From: Nonomuraea pusilla
GTDB lineage: Bacteria > Actinomycetota > Actinomycetes > Streptosporangiales > Streptosporangiaceae
Assembly: GCF_900109355.1 (NCBI RefSeq)
Contig: NZ_FOBF01000002.1
Coordinates: 558,001-622,000 of the forward strand
Reading direction: 5' to 3'
Length of the DNA stretch: 64,000 bases
Position 1 is the stretch's first letter. Each line of letters begins with the position of its first letter. The notes under the pieces were generated by a model. The model was not told where the DNA came from and did not search any database. It was given only the letters and a program-made list of their open reading frames with translations. The position numbers were made by a program, and so were the translations under genes. Shown in pieces: positions 27,080 to 35,990 of this stretch.

Positions 27080-28046
27080 TCCCGGCGAACTCCAGGCCGG
27101 CCCGCTCGAACAGGGCGGCGTAGTCCTGCTCGGTGCGCTCCCGACCCCCCATGACCAGCAGCATGTGCAGGTCCATCGACGGCACGAACTTGCCCTGCGG
27201 CGGGTCCTGCAGCAACGGGTCGGCGATGACGATCCGCGCCCCCGGCTTCGCCGAGGCCGCCACGTTGCGCAGGATCTGCTCGCAGTCGTCGTCTTCGTAC
27301 ATGTGCAGCGTCAGCTTGAACACGTACAGGTCGGCGCTGAAGGGTACCTCGCGGAAGTAGTCGCCGGTCACCAGCGCACAACGGTCGGAGAACCGGCCGG
27401 ACAGCAGGTCGTCGTCGACCACGGCCAGCGTGGCCTCGGTGTCGAACCAGACTCCGGACAGGTGCGGGGCGTGCTCCAGGATCGTGCGCAGCAGCGTCCC
27501 CTCCCCCGCGCCCATGTCGGCGACGGTGCCGGCCTCCTCCAGGGGCAGCGCCCGCACCAGACTCGGGTTCATCCGGTCCGACCAGGACGTCATCCCGCGG
27601 AACATCCGCGCCTGCGCCTCGGGGTGGTCCTTGAGGTAGCCGAAGAAGTCGGTGCCGAAGACGTCGGGGAACAGACACTTTCCGGCGCGGACCGCCTCGG
27701 CGAGCTTGCCCCACATGACCCAGCCCCAGTCGGACGGGGTGAGCAGGGTGTGGATCAGGCCGCCAGGGGCGTCCCTCCGCATCGTGCGGGACATGTCCGT
27801 GTGCCGGTACACGCCCGGGGTCACCTGCTCGAAGATGCCGTACGCGGCGAGCGCGCGCAGCAGGCGGGCCAGCGCCTTCGGCTCGGCCGCGACCTGCGCG
27901 GCGATCTCGGCCACCGGTGTGGGCCCGTCGCCGACCGCATCGGCCAGGCCGAGCTCCGCCGCTGCCCGCACGATCGCGGCGTCGTGCACCGAGTTGGACA
28001 GGCGGCGCACCCTGTCCGCGGGAGACGGTTCCGCTGTGCTGGTCAT
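27027..28046 (-). CDS. SAM-dependent O-methyltransferase
   Basis: 339 residues from ATG at 28046 (GAGAGGAA upstream). N-terminal winged helix, SAM motif VADMGAGEGTLL, and the helix KLTLHMYEDDDCEQILR where His aligns with the catalytic base of the family. Third O-methyltransferase of the cluster. It diverges from a P450 and has its own SARP-like heptamers. Confidence 0.88.
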   Translation of the reverse strand: MTSTAEPSPADRVRRLSNSVHDAAIVRAAAELGLADAVGDGPTPVAEIAAQVAAEPKALARLLRALAAYGIFEQVTPGVYRHTDMSRTMRRDAPGGLIHTLLTPSDWGWVMWGKLAEAVRAGKCLFPDVFGTDFFGYLKDHPEAQARMFRGMTSWSDRMNPSLVRALPLEEAGTVADMGAGEGTLLRTILEHAPHLSGVWFDTEATLAVVDDDLLSGRFSDRCALVTGDYFREVPFSADLYVFKLTLHMYEDDDCEQILRNVAASAKPGARIVIADPLLQDPPQGKFVPSMDLHMLLVMGGRERTEQDYAALFERAGLEFAGITPTGTDLYLAVGRVPG

Positions 28047-28102
28047 TTCCGTTTCCTCTCACCACCTGGTGGACGATGTGCCGGCCTCATCGTGTGCTCG
28101 GC

Positions 28103-28120
28103 CGCTCGAACACCGAGCGA
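28103..28120 (-). promoter_or_regulatory. Candidate SARP operator
   Basis: On the minus strand TCGCTCG (28120-28114), four bases, TCGAGCG (28109-28103): heptamers 11 bp apart, about 60 bases from the methyltransferase start at 28046. It lies in the divergent gap with the P450 at 28215. Confidence 0.5.
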
Positions 28121-28214
28121 AACCAGGACGAGAGTCAAGCGCCGCTTGCGGACGCCTTGAGCCGCCGCGCCCATCGTCGTGGATGACGACACCTCGGAGA
28201 GCAGGAGACCACCG

Positions 28215-29345
28215 ATGACGCTCAAGTTCCCGTTCGACTGGCCGCCCGGGGCACAACTGCCGGAGGAACTCGCCACGCTCCGGGACGAGCCGGTGGTGCG
28301 GGCTGTCATGCCGAGCGGCGATCCGGTCTGGCTGGTGACGCGCTACGCGGACGTCCGGGCGGTGCTGTCGGACCGGCGCCTGAGCCGCAACAGGGAGCGC
28401 CCCGGCGCGCCGCGCATGACCGCGGCGGCGCCGACCAAGATGTTCCAGAACCCGAAGATCGACCGGGATCCACCTGAGCACACCCGCATGCGGCGGCTGA
28501 TGACCAAGGCGTTCACCCCGGCGCGGATCGAGCGGCTCGGGCCCTACGTCAAGGAGGTGGTGACGGAGTTGCTGGACCGGTGGCGCGAGCCGCCGGTGGA
28601 CCTCGTCTCCGAGTTCGCCTTGCCGCTGACCTTGCGCGTCATCTGCCGCCTGCTCGGTGTCCCGGTGGCCGACCAGGAGCGCTTCCGCACCGGGCTGGGC
28701 GAGGCGTGGCAGTACATCGGCGAGCTGATCGAGGTCAAGCGGGCGAACCCGGGCGACGACCTGATCAGCGAGCTGATCGGCGTGCACGACGACCAGGACG
28801 GGCGGCTGAGCACGCACGAGCTGCACGTGTGGTGCACCGTGTTGCTGATAGCCGGGCACGAGACGACCGCGGCGCAGATCGGCAGCGGCGCGGTGCTCCT
28901 CATGGAGCACCCCGACCAACTCGCCCTGCTGCGCTCCGAACCGGAGCGGATCCCCGACGCGGTGGAGGAACTGCTCCGCTTCCAGGTGGCCGGCCACTCG
29001 CTGTCGATGCTGCGGTACGTCACGGAGGACATCGAGGTCGGCGGGGTCACCATACCGGCCGGCTCCGGCGTGGTGCCCGTGCTGGAGTCCGCCAACGTCG
29101 ACGAATCGGTCTTCCCCGGCCCGCTGCGCCTCGACATCACCAGGGACGCGAGGGACCAGATCGCCTTCAGCTCCGGCCCGCACTACTGCCTGGGCGCGGC
29201 GCTGGCCAGGCTGGAGCTGCGAACCGCGTTCGCCGCGCTGATCGAGCGGTTCCCCGCCCTGCGGCTCGCGGTCGACGTCAGCGAGCTCAGGCACCACGAC
29301 AATCCGTTCGAACTCGGCTTCGTCGAAGTCCCCGTCACCTGGTGA
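28215..29345 (+). CDS. Cytochrome P450
   Basis: 376 residues from ATG at 28215 (AGGAG 7 bases before; an earlier in-frame start at 28179 is weaker). I-helix LLIAGHETTAAQIG, ExxR in VEELLRFQ, haem loop FSSGPHYCLGAALARLE. Strongly similar to the P450 at 19008 (shared KMFQ, DPPEHTRMRRL and LSMLRYVTEDIEVGGVT), so the two are paralogues. 16 bases separate it from the carbamoyltransferase, so the two may act in order: hydroxylate, then carbamoylate. Confidence 0.92.
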   Translation: MTLKFPFDWPPGAQLPEELATLRDEPVVRAVMPSGDPVWLVTRYADVRAVLSDRRLSRNRERPGAPRMTAAAPTKMFQNPKIDRDPPEHTRMRRLMTKAFTPARIERLGPYVKEVVTELLDRWREPPVDLVSEFALPLTLRVICRLLGVPVADQERFRTGLGEAWQYIGELIEVKRANPGDDLISELIGVHDDQDGRLSTHELHVWCTVLLIAGHETTAAQIGSGAVLLMEHPDQLALLRSEPERIPDAVEELLRFQVAGHSLSMLRYVTEDIEVGGVTIPAGSGVVPVLESANVDESVFPGPLRLDITRDARDQIAFSSGPHYCLGAALARLELRTAFAALIERFPALRLAVDVSELRHHDNPFELGFVEVPVTW

Positions 29346-29361
29346 CCACCGGAGGAAAAAG

Positions 29362-31362
29362 ATGCGAGACGGCTATTACCTTTCGAGCTACCTGACCACC
29401 CCGGGACTGCACCGGCTGGCGATGGTGTCCTACCGGCACGACAACAACATCTCGCTGTGGCACAAGCAGGGATCGCAGATCCAGCTCCTCGGTCACTGGG
29501 AGTTCGAGCGGATGAGCGGCCTGAAGCACCATCGCACGCCGTTCCTGACCATGGAGGACCTGCACTCGTTCGTGAACGGCCTGCTCAGCGCCTTCGGACT
29601 GTCGCTCGACGACATGACCGAGGTGTGGGGCACTCCAGGGCTGGCCACCACGAACGACTACCACTTCGTCGAGGAGTACCCGGAGCTCTCCTTCCACAGC
29701 ATCGCGCACCTCTACAGCGCGATGCTGCTGGACAGCGAGACGTTCTTCGACGGCGACATCCTCGGGCTCGCCGTGGACGGCGGGCCCGACCGCATGCTCG
29801 ACCAGCAGTACAAGCGCTACTGGTTCAGCGGCGCGGTCAGCCGCCGCGGCGTCGTCGAGACCTTCCCCGTCGCCTCGCCCGGACTGCTCTACAGCACCGC
29901 CAAGAACCGGTTCAAGATGCGCGAGGGCACGCTGATGGCGCTCGCGACGGCCACCACGGCGGCCGGGCGGTGCGACCGCGAGAGCATCCTCGACACGTTC
30001 GACTTCACCGGCCTGGCCGCGCTGGAGGGGGCGCCGCGGGCGTTCGAGGAGATCGTGGCCCAGGTACGGGCGACGGCGAGCACCGACCCCGACTTCACCG
30101 AGGAGGAGAGCTTCGTCAGTGCCGCCATGAAGGAGATCCAGGCGATCTCGGTGATGGTCATGGAGCGCAGCATCGAGGCCGCGCTGGAGCGCTACGACCT
30201 CGATCCGGCCGAGACGCACCTCGCGCTCGCCGGGGGTTACGCGCTGAACTGCCCGACCAACAGTCACCTCATGGCCAAGTACGGCTTCCGCGGTCTCCTC
30301 GCCCCGCCGTGCGTGGACGACGGCGGGCAGGCTGTCGGCATCGGCCTGGCCGCCTTCCACAAGAAGACCGGCGGCGAGCGGTTCACCTTCCGTTTCCCCG
30401 GCGCCTATCTCGGGCGCCAGGACGACGACCTCGACGGCGCCCTGGCGGAATTCGGCGAGTACGTGGCCGACGTCTCCGACCTGGACCCCGACCAGGCGGT
30501 GCGGGACATCCTCGCCGAGCCCATCGCCTGGTTCCACGGCCGCTCGGAGATCGGGCCGCGGGCGCTCGGCAACCGCAGCCTGCTCGGCGACCCGACGTCG
30601 CGGGCGGCCAAGGACGCGCTCAACGGGTTCAAGCTGCGCGAGTGGTGGCGGCCGGTCGCGCCCGTGGTGCTGGAGGAGCACCTCGAGTCGTGGTTCGAGG
30701 ACAGCAGGCCCTCGCCGTACATGCTGGAGACCTTCACGATCCGGGAGGAGCGCCGTGGCCAGATCCCGGCGGTCGCGCACCTCGACTACTCCGCCCGGGT
30801 GCAGTCGCTCAACGCCGAGCAGAACCCGGCGCTGCACGCGCTGCTGACCGCCTTCCACCGGCACACCGGCGTGCCGATGCTCTGCAACACCTCGCTGAAC
30901 GACAAGGGCGAGCCGATCATCGACACCATCCGGGAGACGATCAATTTCTGCCTGCGCAGGAGAATCGGCATCGCGTACGTCAACGGCCGCAGGGTGGCCT
31001 TCCGCAACTTCGACTCCTACCCGGCGAAGGGGCCCTACCCGCGCACGCGCCAGCCCTTCACCGCGATCCCGGACACCCGGGCCAAGGCCGTGCAGGCCGA
31101 GCTGAACCCGTACGGCCTGCCCGAGCTGTACCTGCACGTGCTGTACCTCGACCTCGCCCTCAGCGGGAAGTTCGACCTGCGTACGGAGGAAGGCGCGGCG
31201 GAGGCGTTCGAGGCGGTGGACAGCCGGCTGCGCACCGATCCCTCGCTGCGGCAGGCCGCCGAGCGCAGTATGCGCCGCGCGGAACACCGGTTCACCGCGT
31301 TCGGTCCGGACGCGCTGCTGAACCTGGAGCTGGGCGCCGTCCGCCAGATCACCGGCGCGTGA
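29362..31362 (+). CDS. O-carbamoyltransferase (NodU/CmcH family)
   Basis: 666 residues, ATG at 29362 after GGAGG. The N-terminal Kae1-like domain has the metal-site histidine region FHSIAHLYSAML and ALAGGYALNCPTNSHL; the C-terminal domain has WFHGRSEIGPRALGNRSLL and PMLCNTSLNDKGEPI. These enzymes make carbamoyl adenylate from carbamoyl phosphate and ATP and pass the carbamoyl group to a hydroxyl. Full length for the family. The acceptor could be a P450-made hydroxyl or the sugar added by the next glycosyltransferase. Confidence 0.92.
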   Translation: MRDGYYLSSYLTTPGLHRLAMVSYRHDNNISLWHKQGSQIQLLGHWEFERMSGLKHHRTPFLTMEDLHSFVNGLLSAFGLSLDDMTEVWGTPGLATTNDYHFVEEYPELSFHSIAHLYSAMLLDSETFFDGDILGLAVDGGPDRMLDQQYKRYWFSGAVSRRGVVETFPVASPGLLYSTAKNRFKMREGTLMALATATTAAGRCDRESILDTFDFTGLAALEGAPRAFEEIVAQVRATASTDPDFTEEESFVSAAMKEIQAISVMVMERSIEAALERYDLDPAETHLALAGGYALNCPTNSHLMAKYGFRGLLAPPCVDDGGQAVGIGLAAFHKKTGGERFTFRFPGAYLGRQDDDLDGALAEFGEYVADVSDLDPDQAVRDILAEPIAWFHGRSEIGPRALGNRSLLGDPTSRAAKDALNGFKLREWWRPVAPVVLEEHLESWFEDSRPSPYMLETFTIREERRGQIPAVAHLDYSARVQSLNAEQNPALHALLTAFHRHTGVPMLCNTSLNDKGEPIIDTIRETINFCLRRRIGIAYVNGRRVAFRNFDSYPAKGPYPRTRQPFTAIPDTRAKAVQAELNPYGLPELYLHVLYLDLALSGKFDLRTEEGAAEAFEAVDSRLRTDPSLRQAAERSMRRAEHRFTAFGPDALLNLELGAVRQITGA

Positions 31363-31384
31363 GCGATCCGGCGACCCGGCGGCA

Positions 31385-32548
31385 TCAGTGACGGACGAGG
31401 GAGGGACGCAGCCCGGCCAGCGCCCCGGCCACCTCGGCCGGCGCCGGCCGGCCGAGCATCTCCTCCCGCAGCTCGCCGGCGGCCCGGCGGGGCTCGGGGG
31501 CGTCCAGCAGCCTCACCGCCTCCTCCCGCACCGCCGCCGGCGTCAGCTCGGCCAGGCTGAGCACCGACGCCGCGCCGCCGGCCGCGGCCCGCCCGGTGTG
31601 GCCGGCGTGGTCCGGCAACTGCGGCACCAGCAACATGGGCAGGCCGTGGGCGAGCGCGGTGAGGATGCCGCCGGCGCCGCCGTGCCCGATGAAGGCGTCG
31701 CAGTCGCGCAGCACGTCCCGCAGCGGGATGTCGACCACGACGCGCACGTTCTCCGGCAGGCCGGCGAGCAGGTCGCGCTGCGCGGCGGAGACGGCGAGGA
31801 CCACGTCCACGCCCGTCCCGGCGAAGGCGGCGGCGATCCCGCCGGCGATGAAGCGGGACGGGTCCACCTTGGCGATGGTGTGGCCCCAGCTCACGCACAC
31901 GCGGGGGCGGCTGCGCGGGCGGGGTGGTCGCCAGGGAGAGGTCTCCGGGCCGTTGTATGGGACGTACCGCATCGGCAGCACCCTGTGGGCGCCGGGCACC
32001 TGCACGCTCGCCGGCACCGGGTCCAGGGTCACCGCGCCGAAGGGGTCCACCGGCCCGGCGCCGAATCGGTCCGCCAGCGGCGCCAGCGCGTCCGGCAGCA
32101 CGCCGGAGGCCCGCTGCAGCAGGTCGAAGCCGTAGAGCTGGCGCAGGGCCGGAACCCCGGTGACCGCGGCGGCGACCGGGCCGGCCAGCGTCACCTGGTC
32201 GTACACCACGAGATCGGCCCGCCAGTCCGTGATCAGGCGGATCAGGTCGGCGGTCATGGACTCCGCGTGCGCCATCAGCATCCGAAGGGCCCGGGGCCCC
32301 TTCCCCTCCCGCCTGGGCGCGGGCCCGGCGGCACCGGGCAGCGGCAGCAGGTACTCCTGCACCATGCCGGCCGTGTCGACGTCCGTCCCCACGACCGCCG
32401 CCGGCAGGTCGGCTCGCAGGACGTCGCGGGTCAGGCCGGGCTGGCTGGCGAAGAGCACCTCGTGCCCGGCGGCACGGCAGGCCCGGGCCAGCGGGACCAG
32501 CGCGTACAGGTGCGAGGGCCAGGCCCAGGTCGTGAACACCACCCGCAT
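31385..32548 (-). CDS. Glycosyltransferase, GT1 family
   Basis: 387 residues from ATG at 32548 (GGAGGAG upstream). GT-B fold: MRVVFTTWAWPSHLYALVPL at the N-terminus, VCVSWGHTIAKVD between domains, and the nucleotide-sugar site FIGHGGAGGILTALAHGLPM then PQLPDHAGHT. It resembles actinomycete macrolide and aromatic polyketide glycosyltransferases. No deoxysugar genes are in the window, so it may use a common NDP-hexose or genes elsewhere. Convergent with the carbamoyltransferase, 22 bases apart. Confidence 0.9.
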   Translation of the reverse strand: MRVVFTTWAWPSHLYALVPLARACRAAGHEVLFASQPGLTRDVLRADLPAAVVGTDVDTAGMVQEYLLPLPGAAGPAPRREGKGPRALRMLMAHAESMTADLIRLITDWRADLVVYDQVTLAGPVAAAVTGVPALRQLYGFDLLQRASGVLPDALAPLADRFGAGPVDPFGAVTLDPVPASVQVPGAHRVLPMRYVPYNGPETSPWRPPRPRSRPRVCVSWGHTIAKVDPSRFIAGGIAAAFAGTGVDVVLAVSAAQRDLLAGLPENVRVVVDIPLRDVLRDCDAFIGHGGAGGILTALAHGLPMLLVPQLPDHAGHTGRAAAGGAASVLSLAELTPAAVREEAVRLLDAPEPRRAAGELREEMLGRPAPAEVAGALAGLRPSLVRH

Positions 32549-32693
32549 GGGGCATCTCCTCCTTGGCTGTTCGCGGGCGCGCCCGCGGCCGTTCGCCGGC
32601 GTGCCCTCCCGCCTCGACGATGGCACCGCGGCCTGGAGAGCCGCTGGAGCGCGGCACCGTCGCGCGTCGAGCGGGGGCGGCCATGGTGGGTGG

Positions 32694-33377
32694 GTGAGCG
32701 AACCACGTACCGCCCTGATCACCGGGGCCAACCGAGGGCTGGGGCACGCGACCGCCGCCGAGCTGCATCGCCGGGGTCTCCGTGTCATCGTGACCGCGAG
32801 AGACGAGGACGCCGCCGCGGAGGCGGCCGCGCGGATCGGTCCGGACGTCCGCTCCCATCCGCTCGACGTCACCGATGACAGGGCCGTCGAACGGGCGGCG
32901 GCCAGGCTCGGGCCCGTGGACGTGCTCGTGTGCAACGCGGGGGTGCTGCTCGACGCCGGTGACGACCCGTTGACGGTGCCGCTGGAACGGGTGGAACGCA
33001 CGCTGGCGGTCAACCTCCTGGGCGGGTGGCGGGTGGCCCAGGCGTTCGTGCCGGGGATGGTCTCCCGGGGCTGGGGACGGGTGGTCTTCGTCTCCAGCGG
33101 CACCGGGTCGTTCAGCGTCGGGCTGTGGACGGGGGCGCCCTCGTACTCGGTGTCGAAGACCGCCGTCAACGGGCTGACCGCCATGCTGGCCGCCTGCACC
33201 AAGGGGACCGGCGTCCTGGTCAACGCCGTCAATCCCGGACAGACGAGGACCAGGATGGTGCCCACGGCCGACCGGACCCCGGAGGAGGCCGCCGTGGACG
33301 TCGCCGACGCGGCCACCCTCCCCGACGATGGGCCGACGGGCGTGTTCCTCCGCGGCGATCAGCAGATCGGCTGGTGA
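32694..33377 (+). CDS. SDR-family oxidoreductase
   Basis: 227 residues from GTG at 32694. TGANRGLG cofactor motif, CNAG, Ser in VFVSSGTG and YSVSK active site, all intact. C-terminus shorter than FabG. It diverges from the glycosyltransferase across a 145-bp gap with adjacent TCGCGCG/TCGAGCG heptamers at 32660-32673. It may reduce a keto group or act in reduction of the bound polyketide. It precedes the cyclase-KS operon by 86 bases. Confidence 0.85.
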   Translation: MSEPRTALITGANRGLGHATAAELHRRGLRVIVTARDEDAAAEAAARIGPDVRSHPLDVTDDRAVERAAARLGPVDVLVCNAGVLLDAGDDPLTVPLERVERTLAVNLLGGWRVAQAFVPGMVSRGWGRVVFVSSGTGSFSVGLWTGAPSYSVSKTAVNGLTAMLAACTKGTGVLVNAVNPGQTRTRMVPTADRTPEEAAVDVADAATLPDDGPTGVFLRGDQQIGW

Positions 33378-33463
33378 CGGCTGGAGCTGACTTTGAGCAT
33401 CGTTCCACTGCCCGCTGCCACCATCGGGGCAGCCTTTCGAACTCATTCGCAGGAGGCGAGAAC

Positions 33464-33802
33464 GTGCACAGGACTCTCATCGTCGCCAAGCTCAGGAGCG
33501 GCGACAACACCCGGCCGATCGCCGAGACCTTCGGCGAGTCGGACGCCTCGGAGCTGCCCCGCATGGTGGGTGTGAGCCGGCGGACCCTCTTCCACTTCCA
33601 CGACCTCTACTTCCATCTCGTCGAGGCGGACGAGGACATCTCTCCCAACCTGTACAAGGCGCGCAGCCACCCGCTCTACGAGGACATCAACGCGCGGCTG
33701 GCCAAGCTGGTGGCGCCGTACGACCCGAACTGGAAGGAGCCGAAGGACGCGATGGCCACCCCGTTCTACGTGTGGACCTCTGACGAGGGGAGGATCCAGT
33801 GA
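33464..33802 (+). CDS. TcmI-family polyketide cyclase
   Basis: 112 residues from GTG at 33464 (AGGAGG upstream). FHFHDLYFHLVEADEDI and the ends HPLYEDINARLAKLV and PFYVWTSD match the TcmI/WhiE-ORFVII cyclases, ferredoxin-like alpha+beta barrels that close later rings of pentangular and tetracyclic aromatics. The stop overlaps the cupin start by GTGA. First gene of the TcmI-cupin-KS-alpha operon. Confidence 0.9.
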   Translation: MHRTLIVAKLRSGDNTRPIAETFGESDASELPRMVGVSRRTLFHFHDLYFHLVEADEDISPNLYKARSHPLYEDINARLAKLVAPYDPNWKEPKDAMATPFYVWTSDEGRIQ

Positions 33803-34257
33803 CCGCCGAGACGACCGGTGCGAGCGCCGCCAAGACCGGGAAGTCCGCCGTGGTGAAGGCTTCGGACGTGGCGCCCAATCGCCGCCGTGGCGGGGACATC
33901 CGGGTCACGCTCAGCCCGAAGACGGCGAGCTGCACCTCCGGGTTCGGCGGCGTGCTGTATCTCAAGAGCGGCGAGTTCGTCGCCGAGCACTACCACCCGT
34001 ACTCGGAGGAGTTCCTGCACGTGATCGCCGGCGAGCTGGAGATGAGCCTGGACGGGGAGCCGGTCCGGCTCTCGCCGGGTGATTCCCTGCTCGTGCCGAT
34101 CAACGTGCGTCACCGCCTCGTGAACGTCGGGGAGGGCGAGGCGCACGTGGTCTTCCACCTGTCGCCGCTGGCTCCGCGTCCCGACCTCGGGCACGTGGAC
34201 ACCGAGCGGCTGCCGGCGCCCCAGGAGGCCGGCCCGCAGGTCGGGGGGCCGAGTTGA
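33799..34257 (+). CDS. Cupin polyketide synthesis protein (WhiE-ORFII-like)
   Basis: 152 residues, GTG at 33799. Cupin motif 1 [18 protein letters not shown] and motif 2 [10 protein letters not shown] give the metal-binding His/Glu set. Such cupins sit between cyclase and KS-alpha genes in spore-pigment and pentangular polyphenol clusters and are thought to help late cyclisation. It overlaps KS-alpha by four bases. Confidence 0.88.
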   Translation: MTAETTGASAAKTGKSAVVKASDVAPNRRRGGDIRVTLSPKTASCTSGFGGVLYLKSGEFVAEHYHPYSEEFLHVIAGELEMSLDGEPVRLSPGDSLLVPINVRHRLVNVGEGEAHVVFHLSPLAPRPDLGHVDTERLPAPQEAGPQVGGPS

Positions 34258-35510
34258 GCCGGGAGGTGGTGATCACCGGTGTCGGTGCGGTCGCGCCCGG
34301 CGGCATCGGGCGGGAGGCGTTCTGGCGCCTGCTGGCCGACGGGCGCACCGCCACCCGGCGGATCTCGCTGTTCGACCCGAGCGGGTTCCGCTCGCAGATC
34401 GCGGCCGAGGTGGACTTCGACCCCAGGGCCGCGGGGCTGTCGGCGCAGCAGATCCGGCGCATGGACCGGGCCGCCCAGTTCGCCTTGGTCAGCACGAGGG
34501 AGGCGGTCGCCGACAGCGGCCTCGACCTGGGGGGCTTCGAGCCGGACCGGATCGGCGTCGCGATCGGCAGCGCCGTGGGCTGCACGATGGGCCTGGAGGA
34601 GGAGTACAAGGTCCTGACCGACGAGGGCCGCCATTGGCTGGCGGACCACAGCTACGGGGTGCCGCACCTGTACGGATACATGGTGCCCAGCACGCTGGCC
34701 GTCGAGGTGGCGTGGGAGGCGGGTGCGGAGGGCCCGGCCGCGCTGATCTCGACCGGGTGCACGTCGGGGCTCGACGCGGTCGGTCATGGGGCCGTGCTCA
34801 TCCAGGAGAACGCGGCGGACGTCGTGATCGCGGGGGCGACGGACGCGCCCCTGTCCCCCATCACCTCCGCGTGCTTCGACGCGATCCGGGCCACCTCGCC
34901 GAACAACGACGATCCCGAGCACGCCTCGCGGCCGTTCGACGCGACCAGGGACGGCTTCGTGCTCGGCGAGGGCTCCGCCGTGATGGTGCTGGAGGAGGCG
35001 GAGGCGGCGCGACGCCGCGGCGCGCGGGTGTACGCCCGCATCGCCGGCTTCGCCAGCCGCAGCAACGCCTTCCACATGACCGGGCTCAAGCCCGACGGGC
35101 GCGAGATGGCCGAAGCGATCCGGGTGGCGATGGATCAGGCCAGGATCGACCCGGCCGACGTCGACTACATCAACGCGCACGGCTCGGGCACACGGCAGAA
35201 CGACCGGCACGAGACGGCGGCGTTCAAGCGCAGTCTGGGCCGGCGCGCCTACGAGGTCCCGGTGAGCTCGATCAAGTCGATGGTCGGCCACTCACTCGGC
35301 GCGATCGGCTCCATCGAGATCGCGGCGTGCGCGCTGGCGCTGGAACGGCAGGTCGTACCGCCGACGGCCAATCTGCGGCAACGCGATCCGGAATGCGATC
35401 TCGACTATGTGCCGATCACCGCCCGTGACCATGCAATGGACGTCGTACTCAGCGTCGGCAGCGGTTTCGGCGGGTTCCAGAGCGCCATGGTGCTGGCCCG
35501 TCCCGCATAA
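34254..35510 (+). CDS. Type II PKS ketosynthase alpha (KS-alpha)
   Basis: 418 residues; TTG at 34254 overlaps the cupin stop, GTG 34266 is an alternative. Active-site Cys169 in [14 protein letters not shown], His309 in [12 protein letters not shown] and His346 in [12 protein letters not shown]: a complete condensing enzyme. It elongates the poly-beta-ketone together with the chain length factor. Normally CLF follows directly and is translationally coupled. Here KS-alpha is the last gene of its operon and CLF is 7.5 kb away on the other strand. Confidence 0.96.
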   Translation: MSREVVITGVGAVAPGGIGREAFWRLLADGRTATRRISLFDPSGFRSQIAAEVDFDPRAAGLSAQQIRRMDRAAQFALVSTREAVADSGLDLGGFEPDRIGVAIGSAVGCTMGLEEEYKVLTDEGRHWLADHSYGVPHLYGYMVPSTLAVEVAWEAGAEGPAALISTGCTSGLDAVGHGAVLIQENAADVVIAGATDAPLSPITSACFDAIRATSPNNDDPEHASRPFDATRDGFVLGEGSAVMVLEEAEAARRRGARVYARIAGFASRSNAFHMTGLKPDGREMAEAIRVAMDQARIDPADVDYINAHGSGTRQNDRHETAAFKRSLGRRAYEVPVSSIKSMVGHSLGAIGSIEIAACALALERQVVPPTANLRQRDPECDLDYVPITARDHAMDVVLSVGSGFGGFQSAMVLARPA

Positions 35511-35990
35511 GGGGCATCGCACTGACTCCGCACTCAGGAATCGGCATCCATGACCAGTCGAGTTTCGAGTCTGTCAATATCGCCGAAGGTTAGGCTCATA
35601 AGACCAGGGGTGTCCCCCACCCGCCCACGACGGAAGGATCTCCAGCGAGTGCGAGAGTCTTCGCAGGTCGTAACGGATGTCAGCGCGCACGCATGCCCGC
35701 TGCTGCAACACTGAAGCGCATGGCCGGGCAGGGAAGAGTTCAGGGTTTACCCTGATGTCCGCTGTCAGGATTCAGCAATATCATGGTCAGGAACCGCCAT
35801 AGCCTGCATCCCAGCGATCTTCGAGTGGTTTTCGAGATCGCGTAACACGCGTCTGCTAGCTTCCTTTTGAGAGAGATCGTCCATTGTGCGGCCGAAGGCG
35901 ACGCCGGGGTGAGTTGAGACGTCGCCGTCGGCCCACATTCTCGGGCAAGCAGACGGTTGGGGAACGACGTCAGGAAAAGCCTGCACGTAC
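35511..35990. promoter_or_regulatory. 480-bp gap before the SARP gene, with TCGAG repeats
   Basis: No gene is supported. Two adjacent heptamers, TCGAGTT (35558) and TCGAGTC (35565), and TCGCCGA at 35580 (22 bp from the first) lie about 410 bases before the SARP start, followed by a TAGGCT hexamer at 35591. The sequence is less GC-rich than the genes. It may hold the SARP promoter and an autoregulatory site; direct evidence is lacking. Confidence 0.4.

Noticed and set aside
29335..31287. 650-codon minus-strand frame
   Set aside because: Antisense to the carbamoyltransferase, no motifs, biased composition.
33378..33463. SARP operator before the TcmI-cupin-KS-alpha operon
   Set aside because: TCGGGGC, TCGAACT and TCGCAGG are present but spaced 13 and 10 bp and overlap the ribosome site region, so not in phase.
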